The notes beneath the pieces are model-generated. The model was not told the origin of the DNA. It saw only the letters and a program-made list of their open reading frames with translations, and did no database searches. This document shows positions 7,190 to 7,634 of a stretch of DNA of 7,634 bases, in pieces. The position numbers and the translations under genes were made by a program. This DNA comes from Deltaproteobacteria bacterium (GTDB lineage: Bacteria; Desulfobacterota; Desulfomonilia; UBA1062): contig QMLJ01000044.1 in assembly GCA_003643935.1 (NCBI GenBank), positions 1-7,634 on the forward strand, written 5' to 3'. Each line of letters starts with the position of its first letter. The stretch's first letter is position 1.

Positions 7190-7634
7190 TCACGCCCCTG
7201 CCAGCAGCTCTCGTGCGTGTTCTATAACCTTGGGACTGGGGTTACTTCCCCCCATCATCCTGGCTATCTCCATTACCCTCTGCCTCTCGTCTAGCATCAT
7301 GATCCCAGCCAGGGTTGTATTACCTGTCACTGCCTTTGTCACAAGGTAATGGTTGTCAGCCCTTGCAGCCACCTGGTGAAGGTGAGTCACTACTATTGTC
7401 TGGGCATGCTCTGAGATTTCCTTCAGCCTCTTCGAGAGTTGGAATGCGGTCTCCCCCCCTATTCCCGAATCTATCTCATCAAACACCATGGTCCCACCGC
7501 TCAACGACCTCTGGTGAATCTTCAATGCGAGCATTATACGGCTCAATTCTCCTCCAGAGGCTGTCCTGGACAGATCGAGCATGGGTTGCCCTATGTTGGT
7601 TGATACCATGAATCTGCCCCTGAGTACCCTTGAA
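7190..7634 (-). CDS. recN: DNA repair ATPase RecN, C-terminal fragment
   Basis: RecN is an SMC-like cytoplasmic ATPase that acts at DNA double-strand breaks in recombination repair. Only the last 147 residues are in the window; the frame stays open to the right edge, so the Walker A half and the coiled coil lie outside. Visible are the ABC signature TASGGELSRIMLALK (fragment 24-38), Walker B with the catalytic Glu in TMVFDEIDSGIGG (48-60), and the switch His in VVTHLHQVAA (81-90). The C-terminal EIARMMGG (122-129) and HARELL end follow. The usual family form of the switch segment, from memory, is HLPQ; here it reads HLHQ. The Met at 7609 is internal, since the family homology continues upstream of it. 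The TGA stop (7192-7190) precedes the GNAT start by seven bases, so recN probably leads, or lies early in, the operon. Confidence 0.96.
   Translation of the reverse strand, partial: SRVLRGRFMVSTNIGQPMLDLSRTASGGELSRIMLALKIHQRSLSGGTMVFDEIDSGIGGETAFQLSKRLKEISEHAQTIVVTHLHQVAARADNHYLVTKAVTGNTTLAGIMMLDERQRVMEIARMMGGSNPSPKVIEHARELLAGA

Overview
The window looks like an ordinary bacterial chromosome segment of moderate GC. It carries one leftward six-gene block and the tail of one rightward gene that converges on it. The leftward block, read in transcription order, is recN (5' end outside the window), a short ArgA-type GNAT acetyltransferase, tldE/pmbA, a membrane-anchored M23 (LytM) peptidase, secA and argJ. 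The membrane-anchored M23 peptidase and the rightward RND efflux pump fragment (HAE-1 type) suggest a Gram-negative cell. From memory of similar gene orders, the recN/ArgA-like/tldE/M23/secA/argJ string recalls Desulfobacterota (former Deltaproteobacteria) or a neighbouring lineage such as Nitrospirota. ATA and AGG codons are freely used. The lineage call is inference, not proof.

Layout: 1-414 (+) is the C-terminal end of the RND inner-membrane transporter. 415-594 is a short convergent intergenic stretch with a 12-bp direct repeat of 19-bp period, two G5 runs and no convincing intrinsic terminator. 595-1743 (-) is argJ. 1740-4370 (-) is secA. 4371-4430 is a 60-nt gap holding the secA Shine-Dalgarno sequence and a possible promoter. 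4431-5339 (-) is the M23 peptidase. 5342-6667 (-) is tldE. 6668-6732 is a 65-nt gap with a weak hairpin plus T-run and a possible promoter. 6733-7182 (-) is the GNAT enzyme. 7190-7634 (-) is the C-terminal part of recN.

The tight spacing (7 nt, 65 nt, 2 nt, 60 nt and a 4-nt GTGA overlap) suggests a single operon, perhaps with internal promoters. It mixes functions: DNA repair (RecN), the acetylglutamate entry and recycling steps of arginine synthesis (the short ArgA-like enzyme and ArgJ), peptide maturation or proteolysis (TldE), cell-wall remodelling (M23) and protein export (SecA). All genes look intact except the two cut by the window edges, and all key catalytic motifs expected of their families are visible. 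I found no mobile elements, CRISPR arrays, RNA genes or clear new system. The most useful observations are the GTG start of argJ inside the secA stop, the pairing of two possible acetylglutamate-producing enzymes in one operon, and a TldE without TldD nearby.
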